Source of the DNA: a virus
IMG/VR virus record: IMGVR_UViG_3300032173_001511
Span: 1 to 35,725 of that record
DNA: 35,725 nucleotides
Direction: 5' to 3' (one strand)
Every line of letters starts with the position of its first letter. The first letter of the stretch is position 1. Below, in pieces: positions 7,940 through 15,984 of the stretch. A program made the translations under genes and the position numbers. The notes under the pieces were generated by a model. That model searched no databases, had not been told where the DNA came from, and worked only from the letters and a program-made list of their open reading frames with translations.

Positions 7940-8969
7940 GCTGCACCTCTATGCTCGTCATGTAGCCCGCGCCCTTGTCGTCGCGGTGCGTGGCTTTGTG
8001 GATGAGATACTTGCCGGTGAGGCGCCCGAACCCGGCGAGATCGATCGCCGAGCCCGCGCAGCAGCGCGGATCGCCCGGCAGTTCGAGCGATCCTTCGATG
8101 CGATGGGCGTTCGCGGCCGCGAGGGCCGCGCGCGCCTGACGATCGGCGTCCGCGTCACTGTCGCAGTGCCCGAACTTCTTGAGCGTGTCACCGCGGCTGA
8201 TGACGCTCGAGCGTACGGTGGCCTTCCGCACCTGGTTGGCGCGCGGATCGTTGTAGCTCACCTCGCACGCGGCGTAGGTGCCCTGCGTCTTCACGGAGAG
8301 CGCGTAGCGCCCGACGTCGGTGCGCGTGATCGTGCGCACCACGCCGGCCGCCTCGAGCGCGGTGCGCTCGTGGAAGACGAGCGACGTGCCCTTCACCGAG
8401 AACACGTAGCCGTAGGTCGCCCCCACGCGCTTGAGGAACTGCAGGTCGCGCTCGGCCGTCTGCGTCACGCGCGCGACGCGCACGCTCGGGTTGATCGTGC
8501 CCACCATGGTAAGGCCGTGCCGCTTGGCCACCGCGCCCGCGATCTCGGCGAGCGTCTGGTCCTCGTACGCCGTGTGGCGCACCGTGCGCAGCGTGGGCGA
8601 GACGAGGGCGGCCAGGGCCTTGAGCGTCACCTGGTCGGGCGGTCCCGTGAACTCGGGCTCGTCGATCTCGAACGTGCCCGCCTCGAGGAGCGCGCGATCG
8701 CGGTACCCGAAACGGAGCGTCAGGCGATCACCCTTCTCGGGGAACCAGCTGTCCATCCACCGCGGGGCGCGACCGACGCCCGCCGGCACGTGCGTCAAGG
8801 TCAGCTCGAGGGAGTCGCTCTCACCCTGCAGCGCGTCGGTGTAGACGATACTGAGCACGTCGGGCGCGATCGCCTGCGTGATGTTGCGCCCCTTGTACGT
8901 GAGCTCCCACGCGGGCGTCGGCACCGCGACGTTGCCAGGTGAGGCGAGGAGCGGATCGTCAGCGGCCAT
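7923..8969 (-). CDS. D: Late control protein D / tail hub (P2 gpD, T4 gp27-like)
   Basis: The 348-residue protein matches the phage late control gene D family. It has an N-terminal 'AWELTYKGRNITQAI', 'DSLELTLTH', then 'FPEKGDRLTLRFGY', 'ERDLQFLKRVGATYGYVFSVKGTSLVFHE', 'YNDPRANQ' and a C-terminal 'YLIHKATHRDDKGAGYMTSIEV'. The family forms the trimeric hub joining tail tube and spike. The name 'late control' is historical (P2 Ogr suppressor) and does not imply regulation here. It is 3 nt downstream of X and overlaps V. Confidence 0.93.
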   Translation of the reverse strand: MAADDPLLASPGNVAVPTPAWELTYKGRNITQAIAPDVLSIVYTDALQGESDSLELTLTHVPAGVGRAPRWMDSWFPEKGDRLTLRFGYRDRALLEAGTFEIDEPEFTGPPDQVTLKALAALVSPTLRTVRHTAYEDQTLAEIAGAVAKRHGLTMVGTINPSVRVARVTQTAERDLQFLKRVGATYGYVFSVKGTSLVFHERTALEAAGVVRTITRTDVGRYALSVKTQGTYAACEVSYNDPRANQVRKATVRSSVISRGDTLKKFGHCDSDADADRQARAALAAANAHRIEGSLELPGDPRCCAGSAIDLAGFGRLTGKYLIHKATHRDDKGAGYMTSIEVQRAGQL

Positions 8970-8972
8970 CGC

Positions 8973-9212
8973 TCACTGCCTCCACGGCGGCAGGTCCGTC
9001 GTGTCGACCGTCGGCGCGGTCACGATCGGAATGCGCACGGTGGACCCGACGGGCAGCATCGGCGTGATGGCCAGCTCGGGATTGGCGCGCACGATGCGCG
9101 CATACGCGGTGGGGTCGCCGTAGTAGCGCATCGCCAGGTGATCCCAGCGCTCGCCCTGCACGGTCACGTGCACGAGCTCGTCCCCGGTCAGCGTGCCGGC
9201 GACGTCCGTCAT
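8973..9212 (-). CDS. X: Tail protein X, LysM-like (79 aa)
   Basis: The small protein has the LysM-type pattern of P2 gpX: 'VTVQGERWDHLAMRYYGDPTAYARIVRANPEL' and then 'LPVGSTVRIP'. Such proteins are found beside U and D in P2-type tails and act in tail assembly, possibly by binding the tube or hub. The ATG at 9210-9212 overlaps the U stop as ATGA, and D follows after 3 nt. Confidence 0.9.
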   Translation of the reverse strand: MTDVAGTLTGDELVHVTVQGERWDHLAMRYYGDPTAYARIVRANPELAITPMLPVGSTVRIPIVTAPTVDTTDLPPWRQ

Positions 9213-9754
9213 CGCGCACTCCGCGTGCTCACCCGCACGGGCACCGCCGCGTGCGGTACGTTGGCACGGGCCCCGCGGACGGAGCGCTTGCGTCGCGTGG
9301 CGGGAGCCGCAGTGTTCGTGCGCACGGCGGGACCGCGGCCCGTGGCGGCCGGCGCGGCCGAGGGATCGTCGGCGTACTCGAGCAGCTCCACCGTAACCGA
9401 GGCAGCGAGCAGCTCGCCGCTGGCCGACGTGCGCTCTTCGGTCACGCTGAGCTTGGTGATGACGAAGCGGCCGAGAACCTCGCCTGTACCCATCACGAGC
9501 GGCATCGCCGCGCGGGCCATCTGCGCCGTACGCAGCTGCTCGATCTGCGCGCGCGGCGTGCGGTCTCCGTAGAACGTGGAGAGCCGGAGCGTCAACGTGT
9601 GCGTCGCGAGCTCGCTGCCCGTCGCCTGCAGGCGCGGCTTGCCCTCGATCACCGGCTGTTGCGCGAACTGCTCGGCATAGACGGACGCCAGTCCCTCGAC
9701 CGTGGGATCGGTCGCGAACCGGATGTCGCCGAGCTGCGCCCAGGGGGGACTCAT
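9209..9754 (-). CDS. U: Tail protein U (P2 gpU family)
   Basis: The 181-residue protein matches gpU: 'LGDIRFA' near the N-terminus, 'ATGSELATHTLTLRLSTFYG', 'LRTAQMARAAMPLVMGTGEVLGRFVITKLSVTEE' and 'VTVELLEYADD'. A basic Ala/Arg-rich tail of about 50 residues follows, beyond the usual family length. gpU is a minor tail protein following the tape measure in P2. The start is ATG 9752-9754, 10 nt after the tape measure stop. Confidence 0.87.
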   Translation of the reverse strand: MSPPWAQLGDIRFATDPTVEGLASVYAEQFAQQPVIEGKPRLQATGSELATHTLTLRLSTFYGDRTPRAQIEQLRTAQMARAAMPLVMGTGEVLGRFVITKLSVTEERTSASGELLAASVTVELLEYADDPSAAPAATGRGPAVRTNTAAPATRRKRSVRGARANVPHAAVPVRVSTRSAR

Positions 9755-9764
9755 CGCGATCGCC

Positions 9765-11777
9765 TCAGAAGCTCGTGCGGTGCGTGCCGCTCAATGTGGC
9801 CAGCAGCTCGCGCTTCATGGCCTCGAGCTGCCGGCGGTGCGCCGCCTCGAGGCTGCTTGTATCGAAGCCCGAGGGCGCGGTGATGGTGAGTGGCGCGTGG
9901 ATCGTGATGTGGATGCCTCCGCCGGTCGCGCCGCCCGCTCCCGTGGCGCCGGCTAGTGCGACGCCCGTCGCGACGCGCCGCATGGCGAGGATCGCGGGGC
10001 CCGGACGCATCGCCTCGGCCAGCGTCTCCACCAGACGTACGCGGTGGAGATCCCGGAGCGGTCCTTCCTTCGCCGGCGAGAAGGGGAGGAACGCGCGGAT
10101 CTTCGTGGCGATCGCCCGCATCGCCTCGACGGGCCTTGAGGCCGTCGCCTTGATGCCTTCCCACAGCATCGTGCCGAGATTCGCCCCGGCGTCGCGAAGC
10201 CGCGCGCCCAGCGCGCGGAACTCCGTGGAGAGCACGCGCCAATGCTTGATCACCATGTAGACGGCTGCGCCCACGGCGAGCAGTGCGAGCACGACCCATG
10301 TCATCGGGTTGGCGAGCAGCGCCGTGGTGAACGCCCACGTGCTCGCGGCGGCCGCGCGCAATCCGGCGGCCGAGAACAGACTGGCCGTGCCGGTCGCGGT
10401 CTGAATCACGGTCAGCTTGCGGAGCCAGTCGCCGAGGTACATCGCGCGCAGCGCGCCGCCCTGCAGCGCACTGCTCATGAACTTGAGGATGGCCGGATAC
10501 TTGCCGAGGCCGGTGAGCGCGAAGCCGATCGTCTGGCCCACGGCGCCCATGGTGACGAGCAGCGCACCGCCGCCAATCAGCCCGGCCGAGATCCAGACCA
10601 GCCACTTGGCGAGGCCAGGATGATCGCCGATCGTGCGCAGCAATGACACCACCGTCTTGAGCACAGGCGTCAAGCCCGGCATCGCGATCTTCGCGACCAG
10701 CACGTGCAGCTTCACGAACTGCGCCATCGCCGTACTCATGATATTGAGGAAGTTCTTATTGACGAGCCCCTTCGCCCCGAAGGCGCTATCGCGGATATCC
10801 TCGTACTTCTGCAGGTCCGCCATCATCGGCTTCAGGAAGTTCAGGACCTGCGCATCCTGAAAGAGCTCCCCGATCTTGAACATGTCGCCGCCGCTCACTT
10901 GCTTGACGAGCTGCACCATGGCGAGGATCGGATCTTCGCCCTTCGCGATCGCCGACTTGAGTTCCGACTGCAGGTCCACGCCGAACTTCTTGAAGTTCAT
11001 CACCGCCTGCGGCATCAAGATGGCCTTCATGAAGTTCGCCAGATTGTTGGCCGCTTCCTCGGGCGAGCCGGCGCCGATCTTCGCGACCTGCAGCGCGGCG
11101 CCAAGCTGCGCCACCGCGCGGATGCCGGTCATGCTGAAGGACTGTGCCCCCGCGGTCAACATGGGGAAGTAGCGCGCCATGTCCTTCATCTCGAACGCAC
11201 CCAGCTGGCCCGCCTGGGCCGCCGCCTCGAGGGCCCCCTGCAGTTCGCCGGGCATCACCTTGAGGTTCTGCATCATCGCAAAGGACGCCTTCGCGAGATC
11301 GTTCACATCGGCGCCCATGGCCGTCGCGGTCCGGCCGATCGCGGGCAACGCCGCCATCGCCGACGTGAAGTCCAGGCCGCTCGACGTCAGCGTGGCGAGC
11401 CCCGCAATGAGATCGCCCTGCGTCTGGTTGGTTAGGACCGCCAGATCGAGGAGTTGCGAATGCGCCCTGCGGAGCTGCTCATTGGTGAGGTCCGCCACGT
11501 TGCCGATGCTGCGTAGCTGGTACTGCGCATCGACCGCCTGTCCGGGGAGCTGCGTGAGGCCGATGGCGGCGCCGAGCCCGAGACCCGCCGCGCCGGCGAT
11601 GAGTCCGGCATTGCGGGCGCTGCGCCCCACATCGTCCATCTGCTGCCCCAGCTTCTTCAGCCCCGCCGTGTTCTTCGCGGCACGGTCCAGCGCCTCGACG
11701 CCGCGTGTCATGGCGCGGATCGGGGCACTGAACTGGTCGACGGCCTTCACCAACAGGCCGAACTCGAGGAGCTTCAT
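9765..11777 (-). CDS. Tail tape measure protein (670 aa)
   Basis: The protein starts MKLLEFGLLVKAVDQFSAPIRAM, the typical tape-measure opening. A minor-tail conserved domain follows (~residues 80-340) with 'AQYQLRSIGNVADLTNEQL' and 'NNLANFMKAILMPQAV'. Long hydrophobic segments lie at ~385-430 ('WLVWISAGLIGGGALLVTMGAVGQTIGFAL') and ~485-510 ('WVVLALLAVGAAVYMVI'). Near the C-terminus 'FLPFSPAKEGPLRDL' is a motif widely seen in tape measures. The length sets tail length; 670 residues implies a fairly short tail. It is the longest tail gene and lies between the chaperone and U. Confidence 0.95.
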   Translation of the reverse strand: MKLLEFGLLVKAVDQFSAPIRAMTRGVEALDRAAKNTAGLKKLGQQMDDVGRSARNAGLIAGAAGLGLGAAIGLTQLPGQAVDAQYQLRSIGNVADLTNEQLRRAHSQLLDLAVLTNQTQGDLIAGLATLTSSGLDFTSAMAALPAIGRTATAMGADVNDLAKASFAMMQNLKVMPGELQGALEAAAQAGQLGAFEMKDMARYFPMLTAGAQSFSMTGIRAVAQLGAALQVAKIGAGSPEEAANNLANFMKAILMPQAVMNFKKFGVDLQSELKSAIAKGEDPILAMVQLVKQVSGGDMFKIGELFQDAQVLNFLKPMMADLQKYEDIRDSAFGAKGLVNKNFLNIMSTAMAQFVKLHVLVAKIAMPGLTPVLKTVVSLLRTIGDHPGLAKWLVWISAGLIGGGALLVTMGAVGQTIGFALTGLGKYPAILKFMSSALQGGALRAMYLGDWLRKLTVIQTATGTASLFSAAGLRAAAASTWAFTTALLANPMTWVVLALLAVGAAVYMVIKHWRVLSTEFRALGARLRDAGANLGTMLWEGIKATASRPVEAMRAIATKIRAFLPFSPAKEGPLRDLHRVRLVETLAEAMRPGPAILAMRRVATGVALAGATGAGGATGGGIHITIHAPLTITAPSGFDTSSLEAAHRRQLEAMKRELLATLSGTHRTSF

Positions 11778-11820
11778 AGCGGCAGTCGCGCGGGGCGAAG
11801 GGTGACGCGGGACCCGACGG

Positions 11821-11946
11821 CTAGTCGCTGCCCTCGGGTGAGGCGAAGGTGTCGGCGGCCTGGTGAATCAACCAGGAGAGATCTTCAATCGACCGCTCCT
11901 CGAGCTCCGACAGCGAGGAGCTCGTGAGGCGGGCGAGTTGCATCAT
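11821..11946 (-). CDS. Downstream frame of tail chaperone (GpE'-like), reached by -1 frameshift
   Basis: This 41-codon frame begins ATGATG at 11946, overlapping the stop of the upstream chaperone gene (ATGA), and ends TAG at 11821-11823. It encodes 'LSELEERSIEDLSWLIHQAADTF', an acidic amphipathic helix typical of the E'/T part of tail chaperones just ahead of the tape measure. It is in the -1 frame of 11943-12272 and stays open back to the GGGTTTT heptamer at 11973-11979. It is therefore probably mainly made as a fusion: about 100 upstream residues plus 50 residues, 150 in total. Independent initiation at the ATG is also possible. Confidence 0.75.
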   Translation of the reverse strand: MMQLARLTSSSLSELEERSIEDLSWLIHQAADTFASPEGSD

Positions 11947-12272
11947 ATCGGTGTAGCTGGGACACCCATCCGAAAACCCCCGGTCACCGCGCTGACCAGC
12001 GCCATGACGTCCTCGAGATCGCGTTCCATCAGCTCCTCGTAGATGACCGGCGCGCCATCGATGGCACAGAGCTGCGCGACGAGCGCGAACGGAATGCCAT
12101 CCGTGGACGTGCCCGCGATCTGCATCGCGCGCATGAGGTCCTTGCCCTTGCCCTTCCGGATGACGGCACGCGCGCCACTGGGCAGCGTCAGCACGCTGCC
12201 CTCGCTGGCGACGGCAGCGGGGACAGGGGCGGCAGCCGCGCTTGCGGCCACCGCATCAGTCTTGGTGCCCAT
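11943..12272 (-). CDS. Tail assembly chaperone (Mu gp41 / P2 E-like), 109 aa
   Basis: The 109-residue protein has a low-complexity Ala-rich N-terminus. The core is 'LPSGARAVIRKGKGKDLMRAMQIAG' and 'FALVAQLCAIDGAPVIYEELMERDLEDVMALVSAV', the pattern of gp41/gpE-type tail assembly chaperones located between the tube and tape measure genes. Such proteins coat the tape measure before tube polymerisation and are not in the virion. Near the 3' end the codons GGG GGT TTT form a slippery site leading into the next small frame, the arrangement known from lambda G-GT and P2 E-E'. Confidence 0.85.
   Translation of the reverse strand: MGTKTDAVAASAAAAPVPAAVASEGSVLTLPSGARAVIRKGKGKDLMRAMQIAGTSTDGIPFALVAQLCAIDGAPVIYEELMERDLEDVMALVSAVTGGFRMGVPATPI
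11973..11979 (-). other. Predicted -1 programmed ribosomal frameshift site (G GGT TTT)
   Basis: On the minus strand the heptamer GGGTTTT lies in zero frame as G_GGT_TTT, an exact X_XXY_YYZ pattern, ten codons before the TGA of the chaperone gene (counting that TGA). A -1 slip enters the frame that runs open through ATGATG to TAG at 11821. Position, direction and gene context match tail chaperone frameshifts of other contractile and siphophage tails. Confidence 0.8.
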
Positions 12273-12275
12273 CGG

Positions 12276-12803
12276 TTAGCCTCCCATGATCTGCCGCGTC
12301 TCGGCGAGCAGATCCACGCCGTTGACCCGGTAGATGTTGTTGATGACGTCGACCTCGACGACCTCGACGCCGTCGATCACCTGTTTCATGTACGTGACCG
12401 AGAGCATCGACTCGGTGTCGACGCTCTCGTGTTGCTTGAAGCCGCCGCCCGTGGTGCCCTTGAAGCGACCTTGAATGGTCATCACAGCCGCCGACAGACC
12501 AGAGCGACCGGCGCCGACGTACGACTCGACGGCCGCGCGCACCTCGAGGTCCACGGCATCGAAGTGATTGTGCGCGATCCTCATGACGTCGACGTCGTAC
12601 GCGTTCGCCCACTTGATCTTCATCTCCATCTTGTCGAGCCCGGCCGGGAACTCGGTGCGGCCGTGGAGGCCGAGGCCCTTGTGCTCCTGCTGCGTCGACT
12701 TGAGCTCAGGCAAGGTCACCTCCTCCGCCTTGCCCATCCAACTGCCGCCGCGGACATAGATGTTGGCGTTGGTGACACGCCGCACGCTGATCTTGCTGGC
12801 CAT
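12276..12803 (-). CDS. Major tail tube protein (P2 FII family)
   Basis: The 175-residue protein has 'RRVTNANIYVRGGSWMGKAEEVTLPELKS', 'GLHGRTEFPAGLDKMEMKIKW', 'GRFKGTTGGGFKQHESVDTESMLSVTYMKQVIDG' and a C-terminal 'VDVINNIYRVNGVDLLAE', the hallmarks of the P2 FII tail tube family. It forms the inner tube inside the sheath. The start is ATG 12801-12803 with GGGAG upstream, and the gene follows the sheath gene directly. Confidence 0.93.
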   Translation of the reverse strand: MASKISVRRVTNANIYVRGGSWMGKAEEVTLPELKSTQQEHKGLGLHGRTEFPAGLDKMEMKIKWANAYDVDVMRIAHNHFDAVDLEVRAAVESYVGAGRSGLSAAVMTIQGRFKGTTGGGFKQHESVDTESMLSVTYMKQVIDGVEVVEVDVINNIYRVNGVDLLAETRQIMGG

Positions 12804-12806
12804 GGG

Positions 12807-14249
12807 TTACGCTCCCTGCGCGACGTTCAGGCCGCGCAGCAGGGTGGTGTCGATCGTGGTCTCGAACGTGATGCGTTCCGCCGGAGGCGGCGGCATGAAC
12901 CCGAGGTCGAAACAGAGGTGCCCGAGCGCGAGCTCACTGTCCGCGTTCTTCGCGGGATCGTACGTGCACCGCCCGTCGATGAGCGCGCCGCGTCCGACCA
13001 GCGTACGGATGTAGGCATTCACGCTGTTCGTGATCGCGTCGATCAGCGCAGGCGTAATCGGCCGGTCGATAAAGTTGAGCAGCTCCATCTCGAGCGAATC
13101 GCTGATCAGGTCCGCGACGCGCCGCACGGGGAAGAACGTGTTGGGCGTCGCGGCGGCGGGGAACGCCGCACTGCGGTTGCCCCACGCCCTGATGCCACCG
13201 CCGAAGCGCGCGGCCAGCGTGGTGATGCCCTGCTCGTTGAGCGCGTTGATCTCGCTCGTCGTGCCCCCGTCGCTCGTCAGCGGCCGTTCGAGGCCGACGA
13301 GGCCGCGCAACTCCTGGTTGGACGGCGAGACCCAGAAGCCTTCCGTCTCATCGGTCGCGGCGATGAGACCGGCGAGCCACTGACTGAGGGGCTCGGTCGC
13401 GATGCCGCCCGCGCCGTCGGACGTCTTGACGTGCGGGTAGCAGAGCACCACGCGATCGCTCGCCGTGGCCAACGCCTGGCCCACGGTGCCTCGGTACGCG
13501 ATCGCGTTGGCCACCGTGGTGCCGGCGGCCGCGTCAATGAGCGCGATCGCCCGCAACGTCGTCGCGAGCGTGGTGAGCGCGGTGGCCACCGTGGCGACAC
13601 TCGCGTATCCGGGCGCGATGAGGATCTTCGGCGCGAAGCCGAGGAGCGCGGATGCGTCGAGCCATGCCTGGGCGCCGCTTCGCACGCCCGCCTCCACCGT
13701 GCCGATCACCTCGGCCCCCGTCACCGCGGTCGGATCGGGCCGATCGTAGTTGATCTTGATCGTCGCGCCGGCGTCGATGTCGCCCGCCGCGAGGCGCGTC
13801 ACCGTGCCCTTGACGCTGTTGAGCGTGTAGTCCACGTCGACGTCGTAGGTCGTCGCGCCGGTGCTGTCCTTCACCACCACGCTCTGCACGCCGACGTCCG
13901 GCAGCTGGACGATGTCCGACGCCGGTAGCACGAACTCCGCGGCCACGACGGCCGCCTTGTGCGTCGCCAGGTCGAGCACGTTCACGACGATGATCGTGGC
14001 CGCGCCCTGCGCCTGCGCCGCGCGAATGGCAGCCGGGATCGTGTACCCCGCCGCGCTCGCCGGGCCGAAGTACTTCTCGGCGTCGCGGTCACTGCGAATC
14101 ACGACCGGCGTGTTGAGCGTGCGATCGGCTTCGGCGACGGCCCACATCGGCGCGGTGCCGACGAGGCCGATGACGGCGCTGCGCACGGTGCGGATCGGCC
14201 GGGACCCGCTGGTCTTCTCGATGATTTCCGGCCCGTGAAGGAACGTCAT
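12807..14249 (-). CDS. L: Tail sheath protein (P2 FI / Mu L family), 480 aa
   Basis: The N-terminus 'FLHGPEIIEKTSGSRPIRTVRSAVIGLVGTAP' is the canonical sheath opening. Internal 'YTIPAAIRAAQAQGAATIIVVNVLD' and C-terminal 'WGNRSA', 'FFPVRRVADLISDSLEMELLNFIDRPITPALIDAI' and 'RCTYDPAKNADSELALGHLCFDLGFMPPPPAERITFE' match the contractile sheath family. The protein contracts around the tube during injection. The start is ATG 14247-14249 with AGGAGAG about 9 nt upstream. It establishes that the phage is a myovirus. Confidence 0.96.
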   Translation of the reverse strand: MTFLHGPEIIEKTSGSRPIRTVRSAVIGLVGTAPMWAVAEADRTLNTPVVIRSDRDAEKYFGPASAAGYTIPAAIRAAQAQGAATIIVVNVLDLATHKAAVVAAEFVLPASDIVQLPDVGVQSVVVKDSTGATTYDVDVDYTLNSVKGTVTRLAAGDIDAGATIKINYDRPDPTAVTGAEVIGTVEAGVRSGAQAWLDASALLGFAPKILIAPGYASVATVATALTTLATTLRAIALIDAAAGTTVANAIAYRGTVGQALATASDRVVLCYPHVKTSDGAGGIATEPLSQWLAGLIAATDETEGFWVSPSNQELRGLVGLERPLTSDGGTTSEINALNEQGITTLAARFGGGIRAWGNRSAAFPAAATPNTFFPVRRVADLISDSLEMELLNFIDRPITPALIDAITNSVNAYIRTLVGRGALIDGRCTYDPAKNADSELALGHLCFDLGFMPPPPAERITFETTIDTTLLRGLNVAQGA

Positions 14250-14254
14250 GAGGC

Positions 14255-14512
14255 TCAGCTCTCCTGGCGCGAACGACGCGCAGAGCGCGCACGCGGCGCG
14301 GGGGTGGTGGCCGTCGCCGGAGCGTCCGGCAACGGGGACGGCGCAGCCTCAGCGACGACCGTGAACCGGCCGAGCGCGAGGTTGTCGATGACGAACGGAT
14401 CGTCGGCGGCAAGCACGTGCGTGCTCCCGGGGTGCAACAGCAGCTCCTCGCCCGTGGCGAGCACGACAGCGGTCATGGGTCCAGCGTAGGTCAGCGACAG
14501 GCTCATCGTCAC
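14255..14512 (-). CDS. Small protein in the Mu gp38 position (85 aa)
   Basis: The start is GTG 14510-14512 in a GTGA overlap with the gp37 stop, with a GGAG site 5 nt upstream; ATG at 14504-14506 is the alternative. The core 'MTAVVLATGEELLLHPGSTHVLAADDPFVIDNLALGRFTVV' (residues 13-53) looks beta-rich, followed by a Pro/Ala and Arg-rich tail. Mu encodes the small gp38 between gp37 and the sheath, so the position matches. I do not see clear sequence similarity to DUF2635, so the family is left open. Confidence 0.65.
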   Translation of the reverse strand: MTMSLSLTYAGPMTAVVLATGEELLLHPGSTHVLAADDPFVIDNLALGRFTVVAEAAPSPLPDAPATATTPAPRARSARRSRQES

Positions 14513-15024
14513 GGGATCTCCAGCGTGTCGGGCGGACGGTCGAGGGTGATGCGCGCGAGCAGCGGACCGACATCTTCATCGGCGACCGCGAGCGCGAGCG
14601 TCGTGGTGCGCACGCGCAGCGCATAGGTCCAGACGCCTTCCCCTTGCCCGAGGAATCGCTCGTCGACCGGTGTCAGCCGCGTGAACGCCGGGATCTCGTA
14701 GCCGATGAGGCTCAGGCGTGCGGCCTCGAGGTACTGGTAGACGCCGGCCTGGCCTTTGCGGCCGAGCCCGCGCACCTGCGCGACGACGTCGAACAACAAC
14801 GCGCGGTCGGTGGCGGCCGAGGACACGTCCGCCCTGGCCGTGTGCGCCGCACCGGCGAAGCGCACGAGCAGCGCCCCCACCTGGTGCGTGAGCCGGTATT
14901 TGTCCGGATCGTCGGGGAATGCGTCCACGGCGATGCCCGGCACCGTCGCCGCCAAGCGCGCGACGATCGCGTCCTCGACGGCCATGATGGTCGTCGGTTC
15001 GGGCGGATCGAATACCGGGCTCAC
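14509..15024 (-). CDS. Mu gp37-like protein (DUF1834), 171 aa
   Basis: The pattern 'VEDAIVARLAATVPGIAVDAFPDD', 'GALLVRFAGAAHTA', 'LLFDVVAQVRGLGRKGQAGVYQYLEAARLSLIGYEI' and 'PVDERFLGQGEGVWTYALRVRTT' matches the Mu gp37 family. Members are probably tail terminator or connector-type proteins at the head-tail junction. The start is GTG 15022-15024 in a GTGA overlap with G; an internal ATG at 14983-14985 lacks a ribosome site. Confidence 0.82.
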   Translation of the reverse strand: MSPVFDPPEPTTIMAVEDAIVARLAATVPGIAVDAFPDDPDKYRLTHQVGALLVRFAGAAHTARADVSSAATDRALLFDVVAQVRGLGRKGQAGVYQYLEAARLSLIGYEIPAFTRLTPVDERFLGQGEGVWTYALRVRTTTLALAVADEDVGPLLARITLDRPPDTLEIP

Positions 15025-15548
15025 GCGGCCGCCCCGGCGAGGTACGCCGAGAGGAGGTTGCCGATCGCGCGCTCATCGGCAGCGGTGACGCCGAGGAACG
15101 GACGCGCCGGGATGCCCAGGGTGCCTTTGTTGGACGTGTCGGCGTCGGCGCCACCGAACTGGTGCACCGCACCGTAGATCTTGTTGGTGCCGATCATGGC
15201 CGCCGTGTCGTCGGCCGCCGTCGTGAGCGAGCTGTAGAGCTGCCGGCGTTCCTGCAGGATCTTCATGGCGCCCATCTTCTCGGCCGCGCGCTTGCGTAGG
15301 CCGCCCGCCTTCTTGTGGGCCTTGCCCGCCCCGCCCAAGCGCGCGAGCACGGTCGCCGGCTGAAGTGACACCCACGGCGTGCCGTCGGGGCCACGCTCGG
15401 CCGCGAAGCGGTCCTGCGTGGTGGACAGCAGCTCCGCGGCGATCGATCGGAACACCGGCGCGAGGCGCGCGCCACGCAGCGCGAGCTGCGCCAGCAGCCG
15501 ACGCACGGCTCGGTCCTGCAGCGTGACGGACACCGACGCGGCTGTCAT
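15021..15548 (-). CDS. G: Virion morphogenesis / tail completion protein (Mu G, P2 S family)
   Basis: Features of the family are present: 'TTQDRFAAERGPDGTPWVSLQPATVLA', a basic middle, 'MKILQERRQLYSSLT', 'IGTNKIYGAVHQFGG' and 'GIPARPFLGVTAADERAIGNLLSAYLAG'. Proteins of this family complete the head-proximal end of the tail. In Mu, G lies between F and I; here it sits between DUF1320 and gp37, so the gene order is rearranged relative to Mu. ATG is at 15546-15548. Confidence 0.88.
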   Translation of the reverse strand: MTAASVSVTLQDRAVRRLLAQLALRGARLAPVFRSIAAELLSTTQDRFAAERGPDGTPWVSLQPATVLARLGGAGKAHKKAGGLRKRAAEKMGAMKILQERRQLYSSLTTAADDTAAMIGTNKIYGAVHQFGGADADTSNKGTLGIPARPFLGVTAADERAIGNLLSAYLAGAAA

Positions 15549-15549
15549 C

Positions 15550-15984
15550 TCAGAAGCCCCTCAGGCGATCGCGTGAGAACTGACGGTCGCCGGCGCGATC
15601 GGTAGCGAGCAGCGCGTCATTCGCGGCGCGCGCCGGCTGCGCCCCAGCCGACAGGCCGAGGTTGATTTCGCCCTTGGCGACGCTGCGCAAAAATCGCACG
15701 GCGTCTTCGTAGCGCTTGCGCGCGTCCTCCACGTCCTGTAATGGACGCAGCGCCTGCAGGCGGTACATCGCGATGCTGCAGGCCAGCACCTTCAACGATT
15801 CCGGCACCGCGACGAGCGGGAGCGGGTAGCGCCCTTCCAAATAGCTATCGATCTCGGCCGACGCATCGCCCAGGGCACGCGCGAGCACGGCCTCGTCGAG
15901 CGCGACGCCATTCGGATCGGTGATCTGGATGAGGTCCCGCACGGGATACCGATCTTGCATGTCCTGGGCAATGGCGTAGAGCAT
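15550..15984 (-). CDS. Mu gp36-like protein (DUF1320), 144 aa
   Basis: The protein begins MLYAIAQDMQDRYPVRDLIQITDP and contains 'LARALGDASAEIDSYLEGRYPLPL', 'SLKVLACSIAMYRL' and 'RYEDAVRFLRSVAKGEINLGL'. This is the classic helical DUF1320 pattern of head-completion or adaptor proteins (gp6/HK97-like connector family). It probably binds under the portal. ATG is at 15982-15984, one nucleotide from the preceding stop in the operon. Confidence 0.9.
   Translation of the reverse strand: MLYAIAQDMQDRYPVRDLIQITDPNGVALDEAVLARALGDASAEIDSYLEGRYPLPLVAVPESLKVLACSIAMYRLQALRPLQDVEDARKRYEDAVRFLRSVAKGEINLGLSAGAQPARAANDALLATDRAGDRQFSRDRLRGF

Noticed and set aside
12429-13928. 499-codon plus-strand open frame opposite the tube and sheath genes
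   Set aside because: It is antisense to unmistakable sheath and tube proteins; the translation is Arg/Asp/His repetitive without domain features.
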